Shown one piece after another: positions 19,987 through 28,548 of a stretch of DNA of 61,463 bases. The first letter of the stretch is position 1; the number at the start of each line of letters is the position of its first letter. The notes beneath the pieces are model-generated. The model was given only the letters and a program-made list of their open reading frames with translations, was not told the DNA's origin and did no database searches. This stretch comes from Bacteroidota bacterium (lineage in GTDB: Bacteria > Bacteroidota > Bacteroidia > Chitinophagales > Chitinophagaceae), in NCBI GenBank assembly GCA_018267575.1, contig JAFDYF010000009.1, positions 1 through 61,463 of the forward strand. Reading direction: 5' to 3'. The position numbers and the translations under genes were made by a program.

Positions 19987-20060
19987 AAGACCGAATGTCG
20001 GGATCCCTAAAGATTAGGGAGCATCTTTTTTGTTCTCCCGGCTCACCGACATTCGGTCTT
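19987..20060. repeat. Inverted-repeat element between metY and metX
   Basis: Perfect 15-base arms AAGACCGAATGTCGG (19987-20001) and CCGACATTCGGTCTT (20046-20060) enclose 44 bases. Inside, CCCTAA-AGA-TTAGGG (20005-20019) is followed by six T residues (20025-20030), resembling an intrinsic terminator. GGGAG (20017-20021) can alternatively pair with CTCCC (20035-20039). It could be a dispersed palindromic repeat, or an RNA switch that sets metX-hom expression relative to metY. Confidence 0.75.
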
Positions 20061-20096
20061 CTATGTAAACGATCACTCCTAATCAAAAATCAAAAT

Positions 20097-21149
20097 TTGC
20101 CTACGGAAATATTTACATATAAAAACCCGTTCACGATGGAATCGGGGACGGTGATACCGGCCTACCATTTGGCCTATACCACCCATGGAAGGCTAAATGA
20201 ACGGGGAGATAATGTGGTATGGATCTTTCACGCACTCACAGCCAATAGCGATCCTGCAGAGTGGTGGGATGGCTTGGTGGGATCAGGCAAGACCTTCGAC
20301 CCATCAAAATGGTTTATTGTATGTGTGAACATGCCCGGTAGTTGTTATGGAAGTATCGGGCCATTGGATACCCATCCGAGCAAGGAGGAAATTTACTTTC
20401 ATGATTTCCCTTTTTTCACTCCCCGTGATATGATCCGTGCGTATAAGCCTTTACGTGAATTCCTAGGCATCCAGCGCATCCATATCGGGATTGGTGGATC
20501 TATGGGAGGGCAACAATTGTTGGAATGGGCCATTGAAGAGCCAAACTTATTTGAACATATTTTCCCGATTGCCACCAATGCACAACACTCCCCATGGGGA
20601 ATGGCCTTCAATGCATCGCAAAGATGGTGCATCGAATCAGACCCTTCCTGGAAAGAAAAAAATGACCAAGCGGGCATTGAAGGAATGAAAGTAGCCCGTT
20701 CCATCGCGCTGATTTCTTATCGGCATTATGAAACTTATTTGCAAAGCCAACCCAATGCCCATAATGATCAGATTGAAAATTTCAGAAGTGAATCGTACCA
20801 ACGCTATCAAGGCGAAAAATTGGCCAAGCGTTTCAATGCCTTTAGTTATTATAAACTAAGCCAGAGCATGGACTCGCACAATGTGGGAAGAAACCGGGGG
20901 AACGTGGAAGCGGCTTTGCAACAGATACAGGCAAAAACACTGGCTATTGGCATAGAGACGGATATCCTCTTTCCTCCAATTGAGCAGCAATTGATTGCAG
21001 CACATATACCAAATGCCAGCTTTAAAATAATCAAATCGGATTATGGACATGATGGGTTTTTATTGGAATTTGAATCTATCGGAAACCTTATTCATGAGTT
21101 TATACATTCCGAAAGGAATCCAATCCCTAAATTTGCGGTAACAAATTAA
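20097..21149 (+). CDS. metX: Homoserine O-acetyltransferase
   Basis: A 350-residue alpha/beta-hydrolase-fold enzyme that acetylates homoserine with acetyl-CoA, making the MetY substrate. The nucleophile S135 is in IGGSMGGQQ, the acid is the Asp in IGIETDILFPP and the histidine is in YGHDGFLLE. The open frame extends upstream to an ATG at 19995, but that ATG lies inside the left arm of the inverted repeat and adds 34 unrelated residues. I therefore prefer TTG 20097, giving the family-typical PTEIFTYKNPFTMESGTVI. A later ATG (20136) would cut off the first strand. hom begins 2 bases after the stop. Confidence 0.93.
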   Translation: MPTEIFTYKNPFTMESGTVIPAYHLAYTTHGRLNERGDNVVWIFHALTANSDPAEWWDGLVGSGKTFDPSKWFIVCVNMPGSCYGSIGPLDTHPSKEEIYFHDFPFFTPRDMIRAYKPLREFLGIQRIHIGIGGSMGGQQLLEWAIEEPNLFEHIFPIATNAQHSPWGMAFNASQRWCIESDPSWKEKNDQAGIEGMKVARSIALISYRHYETYLQSQPNAHNDQIENFRSESYQRYQGEKLAKRFNAFSYYKLSQSMDSHNVGRNRGNVEAALQQIQAKTLAIGIETDILFPPIEQQLIAAHIPNASFKIIKSDYGHDGFLLEFESIGNLIHEFIHSERNPIPKFAVTN

Positions 21150-21151
21150 AT

Positions 21152-22408
21152 ATGGAAGCACATAAGAAGTTAACGATCGGGCTATTTGGATTTGGAGTGG
21201 TAGGCGAAGGGCTTTATAAAATATTGCAGCAGACACCTTCCTTGAACGCATCCGTAAAAAAGGTTTGCATCAAAAACCCCCACAAAAAAAGAGACGCCCC
21301 CAAAGAATTATTTACCACCGATAGGAATGAGTTATTATTCGACCCTGAAATCAATGTGATTGTTGAAGTAATCAGCGAATCAGAAGCAGGCTTTGAGATT
21401 GTTTCCACTGCATTGAAGAACAAGAAAGCGGTGGTAAGCTCCAGCAAGAAAATGATTGCCGAGCATTTTCGTGAATTATTAAAACTTCAGGAAGAAACTG
21501 GCGAATCCTTATTATATGAAGGATCTGCTTGCGCTTCCATCCCAGTTATACGAAATCTGGAAGAATATTATGACAATGACCTTTTGCATTCCATAAGGGC
21601 CATTGTTAATGGTTCCACGAATTTCATTCTCACAAAAATGTTCGAAGAAAGACTGGATTTTCAAAATGCTTTATTGCTGGCCCAGCAACTGGGTTTTGCA
21701 GAAAGCGATCCCGTACTGGATATTGAAGGCTACGATGCTGTGAACAAATGGTCCATTTTGTTAGCCCATGCTTATGGCATTATTGAAAAGCCTGATAATA
21801 TTCTGTTTACAGGCATACAGAACATCCGCCTCGACGATGCCATGGTAGCAAAAGAAAAAAATTTCGATATCAAGTTGGTGGGGCAAGCAAAAAAATTATT
21901 GAATGGCAAAGTAGCTGCCTATGTGTTACCACAGTTTGTAACCCATAACGGGCATCTTGCTTTTGTGAAAAATGAATATAATGGCGTAGTGATAGAAAGT
22001 AATTTTGCCGACCAGCAGTTCTTTTATGGAAAAGGAGCTGGTAGTTTTCCAACGGCCTCTGCTGTGCTCAGCGACCTCTCTGCCTTGCGTTATCAATATC
22101 GTTACGAGTACAAGAAACTATACCATCACGGCCCTCACGACCTTACTGATGATTTTTATATGATGGTCTATGTGAGTTTTGATGACCTCAAATATATTCC
22201 CAAGGAAAAATTTGAATGGATCGAAGAATGGCATTCAGGCGAAACGAGGAAGTATTTGGTAGGATGTATCCATTTCCAAAACCTGAAAGATGATAAATGG
22301 TGGAAAACAAATAACACTTCACTGATATTGATGCCCGACCCCATCATCGAGGATGTGGAACTCAGAAAGCTGAAGAAAAAAAGTCTGGAGTTGGCTGGGA
22401 TTGTTTAA
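21152..22408 (+). CDS. hom: Homoserine dehydrogenase
   Basis: A 418-residue NAD(P)-dependent enzyme reducing aspartate semialdehyde to homoserine. The N-terminal Rossmann motif GLFGFGVVGEGLY is at about residues 10-22. The substrate-domain signatures follow: YEGSACASIPVIRNLEEYY, IVNGSTNFILTKM, LGFAESDPVLDIEGYDA and YGKGAGSFPTASAVLSDL. The C-terminal 90 residues may be a degenerate ACT-like regulatory domain. No aspartate kinase is fused. Being last in metY-metX-hom, it dedicates homoserine flux to sulfur amino acids. The operon ends at a strong hairpin 60 bases downstream. Confidence 0.95.
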   Translation: MEAHKKLTIGLFGFGVVGEGLYKILQQTPSLNASVKKVCIKNPHKKRDAPKELFTTDRNELLFDPEINVIVEVISESEAGFEIVSTALKNKKAVVSSSKKMIAEHFRELLKLQEETGESLLYEGSACASIPVIRNLEEYYDNDLLHSIRAIVNGSTNFILTKMFEERLDFQNALLLAQQLGFAESDPVLDIEGYDAVNKWSILLAHAYGIIEKPDNILFTGIQNIRLDDAMVAKEKNFDIKLVGQAKKLLNGKVAAYVLPQFVTHNGHLAFVKNEYNGVVIESNFADQQFFYGKGAGSFPTASAVLSDLSALRYQYRYEYKKLYHHGPHDLTDDFYMMVYVSFDDLKYIPKEKFEWIEEWHSGETRKYLVGCIHFQNLKDDKWWKTNNTSLILMPDPIIEDVELRKLKKKSLELAGIV

Positions 22409-22468
22409 TAAAGATGATGTTGGTTTCCTTTTTTGAATCGACAATCTCAACCAACCTGTTTTAAAACG

Positions 22469-22505
22469 AGCGGCGGCCTCCATTCAAGGAGTCCGCCGCT
22501 TCTTT
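22469..22505. terminator. Terminator hairpin after hom
   Basis: AGCGGCGG (22469-22476) pairs with CCGCCGCT (22493-22500). An inner CTCC/GGAG (22478-22481 with 22488-22491) extends the stem, and TCTTT follows. It lies between convergent hom and the T9SS cargo gene and probably serves both. Confidence 0.8.
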
Positions 22506-22553
22506 CAAGGATAGAGTCTACTGGCCTCAGTGTTCGATTTTCAAAACTGCCTT

Positions 22554-24425
22554 TTATTCTACAATTAATTTCACTGGTTTAAGTGGTTTAGTATCGGCAA
22601 TAGCCATTACATAGTAAACTCCTTTGGACAAATGGCTAATGTCTATCGTTACATGGTCATTGGGGCTTAAGAATGATTGCTTGGAAATAAGCTGTCCTGC
22701 CATATTCATTAGCTTGACAATTAGTTCCTGCGGGCTTGAGCCAATAGATAGCGTTATGCTCTCTCTGGTACTTGCAGGGTTGGGATATATTGTTGGCTCA
22801 TTCATCCCCAAATCATTGAAATCTACATTACGGATCATAGAGTAAGTAAAATGGCCATCTTGATCAATCTGCTTCAATCGATAAAAATTGTTGCCCAAGG
22901 CAGGGTTCAGATCGGTGAAGGAATAGTAATGAATGGGATCTCCATTTGTTGGGGCAGCCATTACCGTTCCCTTGGTTGTGTAATAGGATCCGTCTACACT
23001 TCTTTCAATTTGAAAGCGGCTATTATTTATTTCATTGGCTGTTGACCAATTCAATTTAACCACAGCCCCATCCTGCTTGGCAGTAAAATCAATCAGCGTT
23101 ACGGGCAAGGTACTTTGCCCAACAACAAAAGAAGCCGTGCCTTGAGCCGTAATAGGAGATGAAGGGGAAGCCCCTGTAATGCTGGCCGTAGCCGTGTTCA
23201 CTATAGAATTATAATTCGATGCCGTAACAGTCACTTGATATTGAATCACGCAACTAGGGTTTCCCGCTGAAGAGTTGGTGGAAAGCACACCACTCCCAGC
23301 CGATTGGTCATCACTATTGGCCGCGGCAGCGGTCGCAAAGGGAAAGCTGCCCCCACTACAATCGGCAACCGCCACAGCATTCATTGTTGTGCTCCCTGAT
23401 ACATAACTTGCCCCTGTTGGTACTGCATCCGCGATTGTAAAACCACCTCCATTCACATTGCCCATGTTGGTAACGGTAATGGTATATTGAATCACATCGC
23501 CTGTGGCTACATTAAAAGGGGGCGCTTTTGACTGGGTAACATCATACATGCTTTTTGTGATTTTGAGATTGGGGCTCATATTGGGGAACACACAGCTTGC
23601 CAGGTCTGGCGCAACCCAACCTGCTGCATTGGTCAATACAGTTAATGTATTGGTTGAAAGATCAAAATTCGTATAGTCTTGGGTGGTGCCGGTAATAGTG
23701 AGACTGTTCAAATGCACAGGGTCGAACGCAATGGCCGTAGGGGTAAACCCAAGCCCGTTCAAAGTATTGATATAGGTAAAAGTTGCTGTCATTGCCGATT
23801 CATCAGTGACAACAGTATACAATTGTTTAGCACTGGTAATGATATAACCAGTACCACTAGCGTCAAAACAGATATCACCTCCACCGTTGGTGTTGAGGAA
23901 AGGCGCCCCCGTCGCTAATATGGCTGTATATTGGTTACCCACTGGATTTGCCGGATCGGTAAAATCAATACTATAAAAACCCGTTCCAGCAGGGGTTGGC
24001 GAAGCGCTTAAAAAATTCTGCGTCATATAATAACATATATGCGAAGCAGGTTTGTAGCCGCTGCAAAGAGTGAAGGCAGTGATATTATTCAGCGATGATG
24101 GGTAAGCAATGAAACTGGGAGCAGAACCAAATGTGAACAAAGCGATTGTCTGACGTTGATCGGTAACAATATTAATGTTCTGGTTAAGTGGGTCAATTGC
24201 TATAGGACCGCCGTCCTTAATCGTGTTTGGGCTATGGAAATAGGTCGTATTTTCAAGTGAGCTAGCCCCCCAAGTATTCGTTGTATAATCAAAAGAGCGT
24301 ACACCAATACTGGAACCAGTGCCGGAATAGCCCTGACCGTAAAGAGTTTGACAGTCCTGCGCCTTTGCAGATTGGATGCCCAAAAAAATAAATAGGCTAA
24401 AGAAAAATGAATAGGCTTTTTTCAT
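22554..24425 (-). CDS. Secreted type IX secretion cargo protein with DUF11 domain
   Basis: A 623-residue surface or secreted protein. The signal peptide is MKKAYSFFFSLFIFLGIQ and so on; this ATG (24425) was chosen over one 10 codons upstream for that reason. Residues about 20-285 form a beta-propeller-like region with repeated ICFDASGTG and AIAFDPVHL blades. A DUF11 beta-sandwich follows (about 290-440: LKITKSMYDV then QYTITVTNMGNVNGGGF). A linker with LPVTLIDFTAKQDGAVVKL leads to the C-terminal type IX sorting domain (IYPNPASTRESITL then KGVYYVMAI). The sorting domain directs export across the outer membrane and attachment. The function is unknown. Confidence 0.82.
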   Translation of the reverse strand: MKKAYSFFFSLFIFLGIQSAKAQDCQTLYGQGYSGTGSSIGVRSFDYTTNTWGASSLENTTYFHSPNTIKDGGPIAIDPLNQNINIVTDQRQTIALFTFGSAPSFIAYPSSLNNITAFTLCSGYKPASHICYYMTQNFLSASPTPAGTGFYSIDFTDPANPVGNQYTAILATGAPFLNTNGGGDICFDASGTGYIITSAKQLYTVVTDESAMTATFTYINTLNGLGFTPTAIAFDPVHLNSLTITGTTQDYTNFDLSTNTLTVLTNAAGWVAPDLASCVFPNMSPNLKITKSMYDVTQSKAPPFNVATGDVIQYTITVTNMGNVNGGGFTIADAVPTGASYVSGSTTMNAVAVADCSGGSFPFATAAAANSDDQSAGSGVLSTNSSAGNPSCVIQYQVTVTASNYNSIVNTATASITGASPSSPITAQGTASFVVGQSTLPVTLIDFTAKQDGAVVKLNWSTANEINNSRFQIERSVDGSYYTTKGTVMAAPTNGDPIHYYSFTDLNPALGNNFYRLKQIDQDGHFTYSMIRNVDFNDLGMNEPTIYPNPASTRESITLSIGSSPQELIVKLMNMAGQLISKQSFLSPNDHVTIDISHLSKGVYYVMAIADTKPLKPVKLIVE

Positions 24426-24984
24426 AAAACGGATATTAGGTTTTGTAGTAAACATCTAAAATATCTACCACGTATATAAACGTAAAATGTAGAATTTTAT
24501 ATGTGAAATGATGTTTTATATATGTAAAATCACCATAAATAGGTATCAAACCCATTCTAAAAATCTTCAAAACCTATATTTCCATAATTTTTTTATTACC
24601 AATCCCAAGGTTTACCATGATGATTTTCCAAAAAAAGAGGACGCCTTATCGAAGTGTTGTAAGCCTATTCTTAACAATACTCAAAAATTACACTGAAAAA
24701 AGTCTAACTGTAATAAATTGATAGTTTTTGACTAACAGGTAATCATTGAAAACCACAGTTGATATTTAGCCATATTGGGGCTGTAATTCAGCTTGCTAAT
24801 CAAAAAAAATATGCTTAGGCGGAATAGCTTTTTTTTAAGACTCGATGGGAAATAAGTTTAGGTGGAGTAAGGCCATTGATTCAAAAAGACAGAAAATCTA
24901 TGGCTTATTATTATTGAAGCTCCCTTAAGGTAAGGTGGAGGTAAGATTACTTGATATTTGATATGAACAGTTTGAATCAATTAT
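24426..24984. other. 559-base AT-rich gap with no gene
   Basis: No supportable ORF, RNA gene or terminator. The part nearest the T9SS gene has an imperfect direct repeat, TTTTATATGTGAAAT then TTTTATATATGTAAAAT (about 24494-24530). The rest is AT-rich with scattered homopolymers. It could hold the promoter of the T9SS gene (which reads leftward from here) and decayed sequence. Confidence 0.45.
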
Positions 24985-25782
24985 TTACTGCACATCCAAC
25001 AAGGAACTGAGTGGGTAGCGCCGATTGCGAAAATCCATCATATCCACTTTAACGCTGCCTACGGTGATGGGGCTTTCCACTCGCAGGGGGATATGGTTGC
25101 CATCATCGCTCACCCAAACATTCATTTTTTCGCCACCTTCAAAAATGGTCCCCTTGATTAGTAAGGGTTTGAACTTAATAGCACGGAACCGGCCATATTT
25201 TGTTTTTACAATTTCCTTTCCCAGATATCGGATATAAATATTGTACACTTGGTTATCCAGAAACATATCGAAGGGTATTTTATCGTTAACCTTCAGCTTA
25301 CTAAAATCAATATTCCGTGCATAATAAATGGAGCTGATCACATCCTGAATACAACTGGGTATCTTATAAACCCCTTTAGTGGTAATGGCGGTATTGACCG
25401 CTTTATTAAAGCTCACATTCTCATAAATCTTATACCCACCCTCATCCACATTGCGCAAAAATTTTAGTGGTTGCATCGTGGCCGTATCAATAAAAGATTC
25501 ATATTTATCCCGCACCCTAAAAAATTTATCGTAAAAAGGATAGGTTTTGCCTTCTCCCGTTACATGATAAACCGGTTTGCCTCCAATCTCTTCAAGCGCA
25601 GTTGTAAAAACGGCCTCACCGGCAGCAACATACACCCCGGCCAATGTATAATAAGCCCGATAGGTAATGCTTTCACCAGTAATAAAGGCTTTATTATGAA
25701 TGCCACAAAAATCTTCCCCTGCACGCAAGGGAAAAGCCAGGCTACTGAACAATAAAATAAAAAAAGTATAAAGTAATTTCAT
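24985..25782 (-). CDS. DUF3108 domain periplasmic protein
   Basis: A 265-residue exported protein with a signal peptide (about residues 1-21, ending FPLRAG). It is recognisable as DUF3108 from the opening ITYRAYYTLAGVYVAAGEAVF and the later pattern YGRFRAIKFKPLLIKG then MNVWVSDDGNHIPLRVE. DUF3108 proteins are beta-rich envelope proteins of unknown function, possibly lipid or hydrophobic-ligand binding like the related LolA/LolB folds. The start codon lies immediately after the stop of the flippase-like gene (0-base gap), so the two are one operon. Confidence 0.78.
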   Translation of the reverse strand: MKLLYTFFILLFSSLAFPLRAGEDFCGIHNKAFITGESITYRAYYTLAGVYVAAGEAVFTTALEEIGGKPVYHVTGEGKTYPFYDKFFRVRDKYESFIDTATMQPLKFLRNVDEGGYKIYENVSFNKAVNTAITTKGVYKIPSCIQDVISSIYYARNIDFSKLKVNDKIPFDMFLDNQVYNIYIRYLGKEIVKTKYGRFRAIKFKPLLIKGTIFEGGEKMNVWVSDDGNHIPLRVESPITVGSVKVDMMDFRNRRYPLSSLLDVQ

Positions 25783-26778
25783 TTATTTCTTAAAAAGTTT
25801 AATGCCTAAAATCAGTAGGCTTCCGGCCAATGCTGGTATCACCAGGTTGATCAACCAAATACCAAACGAAGCAGCAAATATACCCACTGTGTTTATGCTG
25901 AATATCTGTACCACCTGAATCGCCGCCTCCCATCTAAGTCCAAGCTCGGTCAATACTGTAAAAGTAGGCACTATCGCCATTATCAAAAAAATCACCGCAA
26001 CGCTACCAAAAGCCTCCAACCGGGATATTGAAACAGCAAAAACCGAAAACATAAAATAATATTGCGCAATAAAAACAGCATATCTTAAAAAAGACAATGA
26101 CAAAATACGCAATAAGACCTTTGCATCTAAGGCTTCTAAAAATTTAACATAAGCTAAATACTTCTCAGGCAATCGAAACCAATATATCAGTTTGACTAAC
26201 CAGACTAACCGAAAATACAAAATGGCCAAAACAACTATCGCTATAATCACAATGGCCAATAGCACATTCAACACTAATTGCATAGGGATGTTGCCAACAA
26301 CGGGATGACTATCCAGATACCATTGCAAATAGAAGATACCTGCACAACCCATAATCATGGTGATGATCAATTGCGATAGGCTACATACAATGGTCAGTGA
26401 TATGGACTGAAGCCGTTTGCCTTCCTCTACATACAATATCCTTCCCAAATACTCTCCTGTTCGGTTGGGCGTGAAGCTGGCCATGGTGGTGCCCGTGAGC
26501 GTGGCTCTATATGCCCGCCAAAAACGGATCTGCTGCACAGGTGCCATACTGATTTTCCATTTGGCAGCTTCAATGCCCCAATTGACCAACATTAGCAAGA
26601 ACACTATCCAAATTTTCCATTGATCTTTGCCTGTAACCGCCAAGCCTATTTGGTACAAGGATTCCCGCCAATTGCTTTTTTGCAATAGTTGATGGTAAAT
26701 GGCATGTAAAAGAAAAAGGAATAGAATCGGTCCTAGAAAATAGTTGAGTATTAATTTGATATTTTTGTTGAGCTGCAT
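25783..26778 (-). CDS. Lysylphosphatidylglycerol synthase TM-region (flippase-like) membrane protein
   Basis: A 331-residue integral membrane protein with about eight TM helices. The LPG_synthase_TM/UPF0104 pattern is visible: FWRAYRATLTGTTMASFTPNRTGEYLGRILYVE at about residues 80-115 (including the conserved TPNRTGE), then TELGLRWEAAIQVV near the C-terminus. The family is linked to lipid or glycolipid flipping, but the substrate here is unknown. It shares an operon with the DUF3108 gene. A perfect -7 box TATTTTTG (26796-26789, minus strand) lies 10 bases before the ATG, so the transcript has almost no leader. Confidence 0.8.
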   Translation of the reverse strand: MQLNKNIKLILNYFLGPILFLFLLHAIYHQLLQKSNWRESLYQIGLAVTGKDQWKIWIVFLLMLVNWGIEAAKWKISMAPVQQIRFWRAYRATLTGTTMASFTPNRTGEYLGRILYVEEGKRLQSISLTIVCSLSQLIITMIMGCAGIFYLQWYLDSHPVVGNIPMQLVLNVLLAIVIIAIVVLAILYFRLVWLVKLIYWFRLPEKYLAYVKFLEALDAKVLLRILSLSFLRYAVFIAQYYFMFSVFAVSISRLEAFGSVAVIFLIMAIVPTFTVLTELGLRWEAAIQVVQIFSINTVGIFAASFGIWLINLVIPALAGSLLILGIKLFKK

Positions 26779-26804
26779 TATTCAGCATCAAAAATAACTT
26801 TCTG
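26779..26804. promoter_or_regulatory. Compact divergent promoter region between the flippase gene and ruvC
   Basis: Only 26 bases separate the two starts. On the minus strand TATTTTTG (26796-26789) is a perfect TAnnTTTG box. On the plus strand TAACTTTC (26795-26802) is a one-mismatch box whose end almost touches the ruvC start codon. Both transcripts would be nearly leaderless and the two promoters would overlap. Confidence 0.55.
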
Positions 26805-27368
26805 TTGCAAAAGCATCCCAAAATAATTATGGGCATCGACCCAGGCACTTTGTTGATGGGCTATGGCCTTATCGCGATACATGAAAAAAAAATCAGCATG
26901 GTTGCCATGGGCACACTAAGACTATCTTCAAAAAAAGATGCCTATGAGCGTTTAAGGCTAATCCATAAAAAAGTGGAAGAACTCATCATTGAATATAAGC
27001 CACATGATTTTGCCATTGAGGCTCCTTTTTTCGGCAAGAATGTACAAAGCATGCTCAAATTGGGCCGCGCCCAAGGAGTTGCCATTGCCACGGCCATGCA
27101 TGCAAGCATACCCGTTACCGAATATTCACCAAAAAAAATCAAACAGTCCATTACGGGCAATGGCAATGCAGACAAGGATCAAGTATGGAAAATGCTGCAA
27201 CAGTTGTTACATGTTAAAGACGAAATCACTCATTATGATGCTTCCGATGCGCTGGCAGTGGCCGTATGCCACCATTTCCAAAGCAATGCACTCGGAGTCA
27301 GCAGCGGTAAAAAACTAAATGGATGGGAAGCGTTTATCAATAAAAACCCTGGGCGCTTGCGTAAATAA
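26805..27368 (+). CDS. ruvC: Crossover junction endodeoxyribonuclease RuvC
   Basis: A 187-residue Holliday junction resolvase that cuts junctions as a dimer with RuvAB. The RNase H-like active site shows D12 in IMGIDPGT, a Glu in FAIEAPFFGKN, and the C-terminal acidic pair in HYDASDALAVA. SMLKLGRAQGVA and the ITGNGNADKDQV segment are family signatures. The start is TTG (26805), giving QKHPKIIMGIDPG. The next ATG (26829) would remove the first beta strand. Three bases separate the stop from the convergent HIT gene. It is divergent from the flippase operon with only 26 bases between. Confidence 0.94.
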   Translation: MQKHPKIIMGIDPGTLLMGYGLIAIHEKKISMVAMGTLRLSSKKDAYERLRLIHKKVEELIIEYKPHDFAIEAPFFGKNVQSMLKLGRAQGVAIATAMHASIPVTEYSPKKIKQSITGNGNADKDQVWKMLQQLLHVKDEITHYDASDALAVAVCHHFQSNALGVSSGKKLNGWEAFINKNPGRLRK

Positions 27369-27371
27369 TAA

Positions 27372-27761
27372 TTACAGGTGAGCCAAAATTTTTTCTTGCG
27401 ATGCCTTCAATAATTCCGGCGTCACTTTTACTTTCTTGCTTCCAAAATTCAGGTCATCCATTGAATTGATGGGGATTAGGTGTATATGTGCATGCGGTAT
27501 TTCCAGACCAACCACAGAAAGACCACATCGGTTGCAAGGAAATGATTTTTCAATAGCTTTTGCGATGGGCTTTGCAAATAGAAGCATTTCACCCAAATAG
27601 TCTTCGGGCAGATCAAAAAATTTATCAATCTCGACTTTGGGAATCACCAATACATGACCTTCCCTCAACGGAAAAATATCAAGGAACGCAAAAAATTTTT
27701 CATTCTCTGCAATTTTGTAGCTGGGAATTTCCCCTTTGATAATTTTAGAAAAGAGAGTCAT
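27372..27761 (-). CDS. HIT family (histidine triad) nucleotide hydrolase
   Basis: A 129-residue Hint-type protein that hydrolyses nucleotide phosphoramidates or transfers nucleotidyl groups. The triad HAHIHLIP is near the C-terminus and the N-terminal LFSKIIKGEIPSYKI motif is canonical. ATG 27761 is chosen because it gives the standard MTLFSKIIKGE start; an upstream in-frame ATG adds 14 residues not seen in the family. It is downstream of greA on the same strand with about 60 bases between and may be cotranscribed. Confidence 0.93.
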   Translation of the reverse strand: MTLFSKIIKGEIPSYKIAENEKFFAFLDIFPLREGHVLVIPKVEIDKFFDLPEDYLGEMLLFAKPIAKAIEKSFPCNRCGLSVVGLEIPHAHIHLIPINSMDDLNFGSKKVKVTPELLKASQEKILAHL

Positions 27762-27822
27762 CTTGAATAGGCTTGGAAAAGATACCGGATATAGGATAAC
27801 CATCTATCCGGTATCCATTTTT

Positions 27823-28296
27823 TTAAACAGAAATATCTTCAATCTTGAATTTTAAAAGCCCGGCCGGCACTTTAACTTCGGTTACTTCGCCCACCTGCCT
27901 TCCCAAAAGCCCCTGCCCGATAGGCGAGGCGATAGAAATCTTGCCCATTTTAAGGTCTGCTTCTTTTTCCGAAACAAGGCGATAGGTTGCCTGCTTTTTT
28001 GTATTGAGATTGGTCACGGTCACTTTGGTCAAAATAGATGCTTTGCTGGTATCAATGCTGCTTTCATCCAATACGCGGGCATTGGCCAGTCCACCTTCCA
28101 ACTGGTTAATTTTGGCTTCCAGTAAGCCCTGAGCTTCTTTGGCAGCATCATATTCGGCGTTCTCACGCAGGTCGCCCTTTTCGCGGGCCTCAGCAATTGC
28201 TTTGGATGCAGCTTGGCGATCGACGGTTTTCATTTTTTGCAACTCAGCCCTCAACTGCTCCAGTGCATCTTTTGTGTAATAAGAAATTTCGCTCAT
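27823..28296 (-). CDS. greA: Transcription elongation factor GreA
   Basis: A 157-residue secondary-channel factor that stimulates RNA polymerase transcript cleavage and rescues backtracked complexes. The N-terminal coiled coil (about residues 1-75) carries the tip motif DLRENAEYDAAKEAQG with the catalytic acidic pair. The C-terminal FKBP-like domain ends with SPIGQGLLGRQVGEVTEVKVPAG. ATG 28296 gives MSEISYYTK; a second ATG two codons upstream (28302) is possible. The leader contains a terminator-like hairpin downstream of a perfect promoter box, described separately. Confidence 0.97.
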   Translation of the reverse strand: MSEISYYTKDALEQLRAELQKMKTVDRQAASKAIAEAREKGDLRENAEYDAAKEAQGLLEAKINQLEGGLANARVLDESSIDTSKASILTKVTVTNLNTKKQATYRLVSEKEADLKMGKISIASPIGQGLLGRQVGEVTEVKVPAGLLKFKIEDISV

Positions 28297-28328
28297 AATC
28301 ATTCCATTTATGACGTTACTAAATAAGA

Positions 28329-28382
28329 AAAAAAATACAACGCCTCATTTTATTGAAGCGTTGCACTATTTATACAAAGGTA
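28329..28382 (-). promoter_or_regulatory. greA promoter box and leader terminator-like hairpin
   Basis: On the minus strand a perfect -7 box TACCTTTG (28382-28375) is followed about 12 bases later by CAACGC (28363-28358), pairing with GCGTTG (28343-28338), and then a T-rich tail TATTTTTTTTC (28337-28327). The hairpin lies between the likely transcription start and the greA start (28296), so it would act as an early terminator or attenuator. It could also end transcripts reading in from the gene at 28549. Confidence 0.6.
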
Positions 28383-28548
28383 AAAAATTTCAGGCTAAGA
28401 TTAAAGTTAGCCATTTTTTTTAAAAAAAAGAAAAGTTAATGTTTAAAACAAATGCAATGCTCTTGAAGTTAATTTTGCATTTCATATGTTTTAAAAATGT
28501 CATCTTAAATCCTAATATCTTAATTCCCATCAATTTTATAGGATAAAA

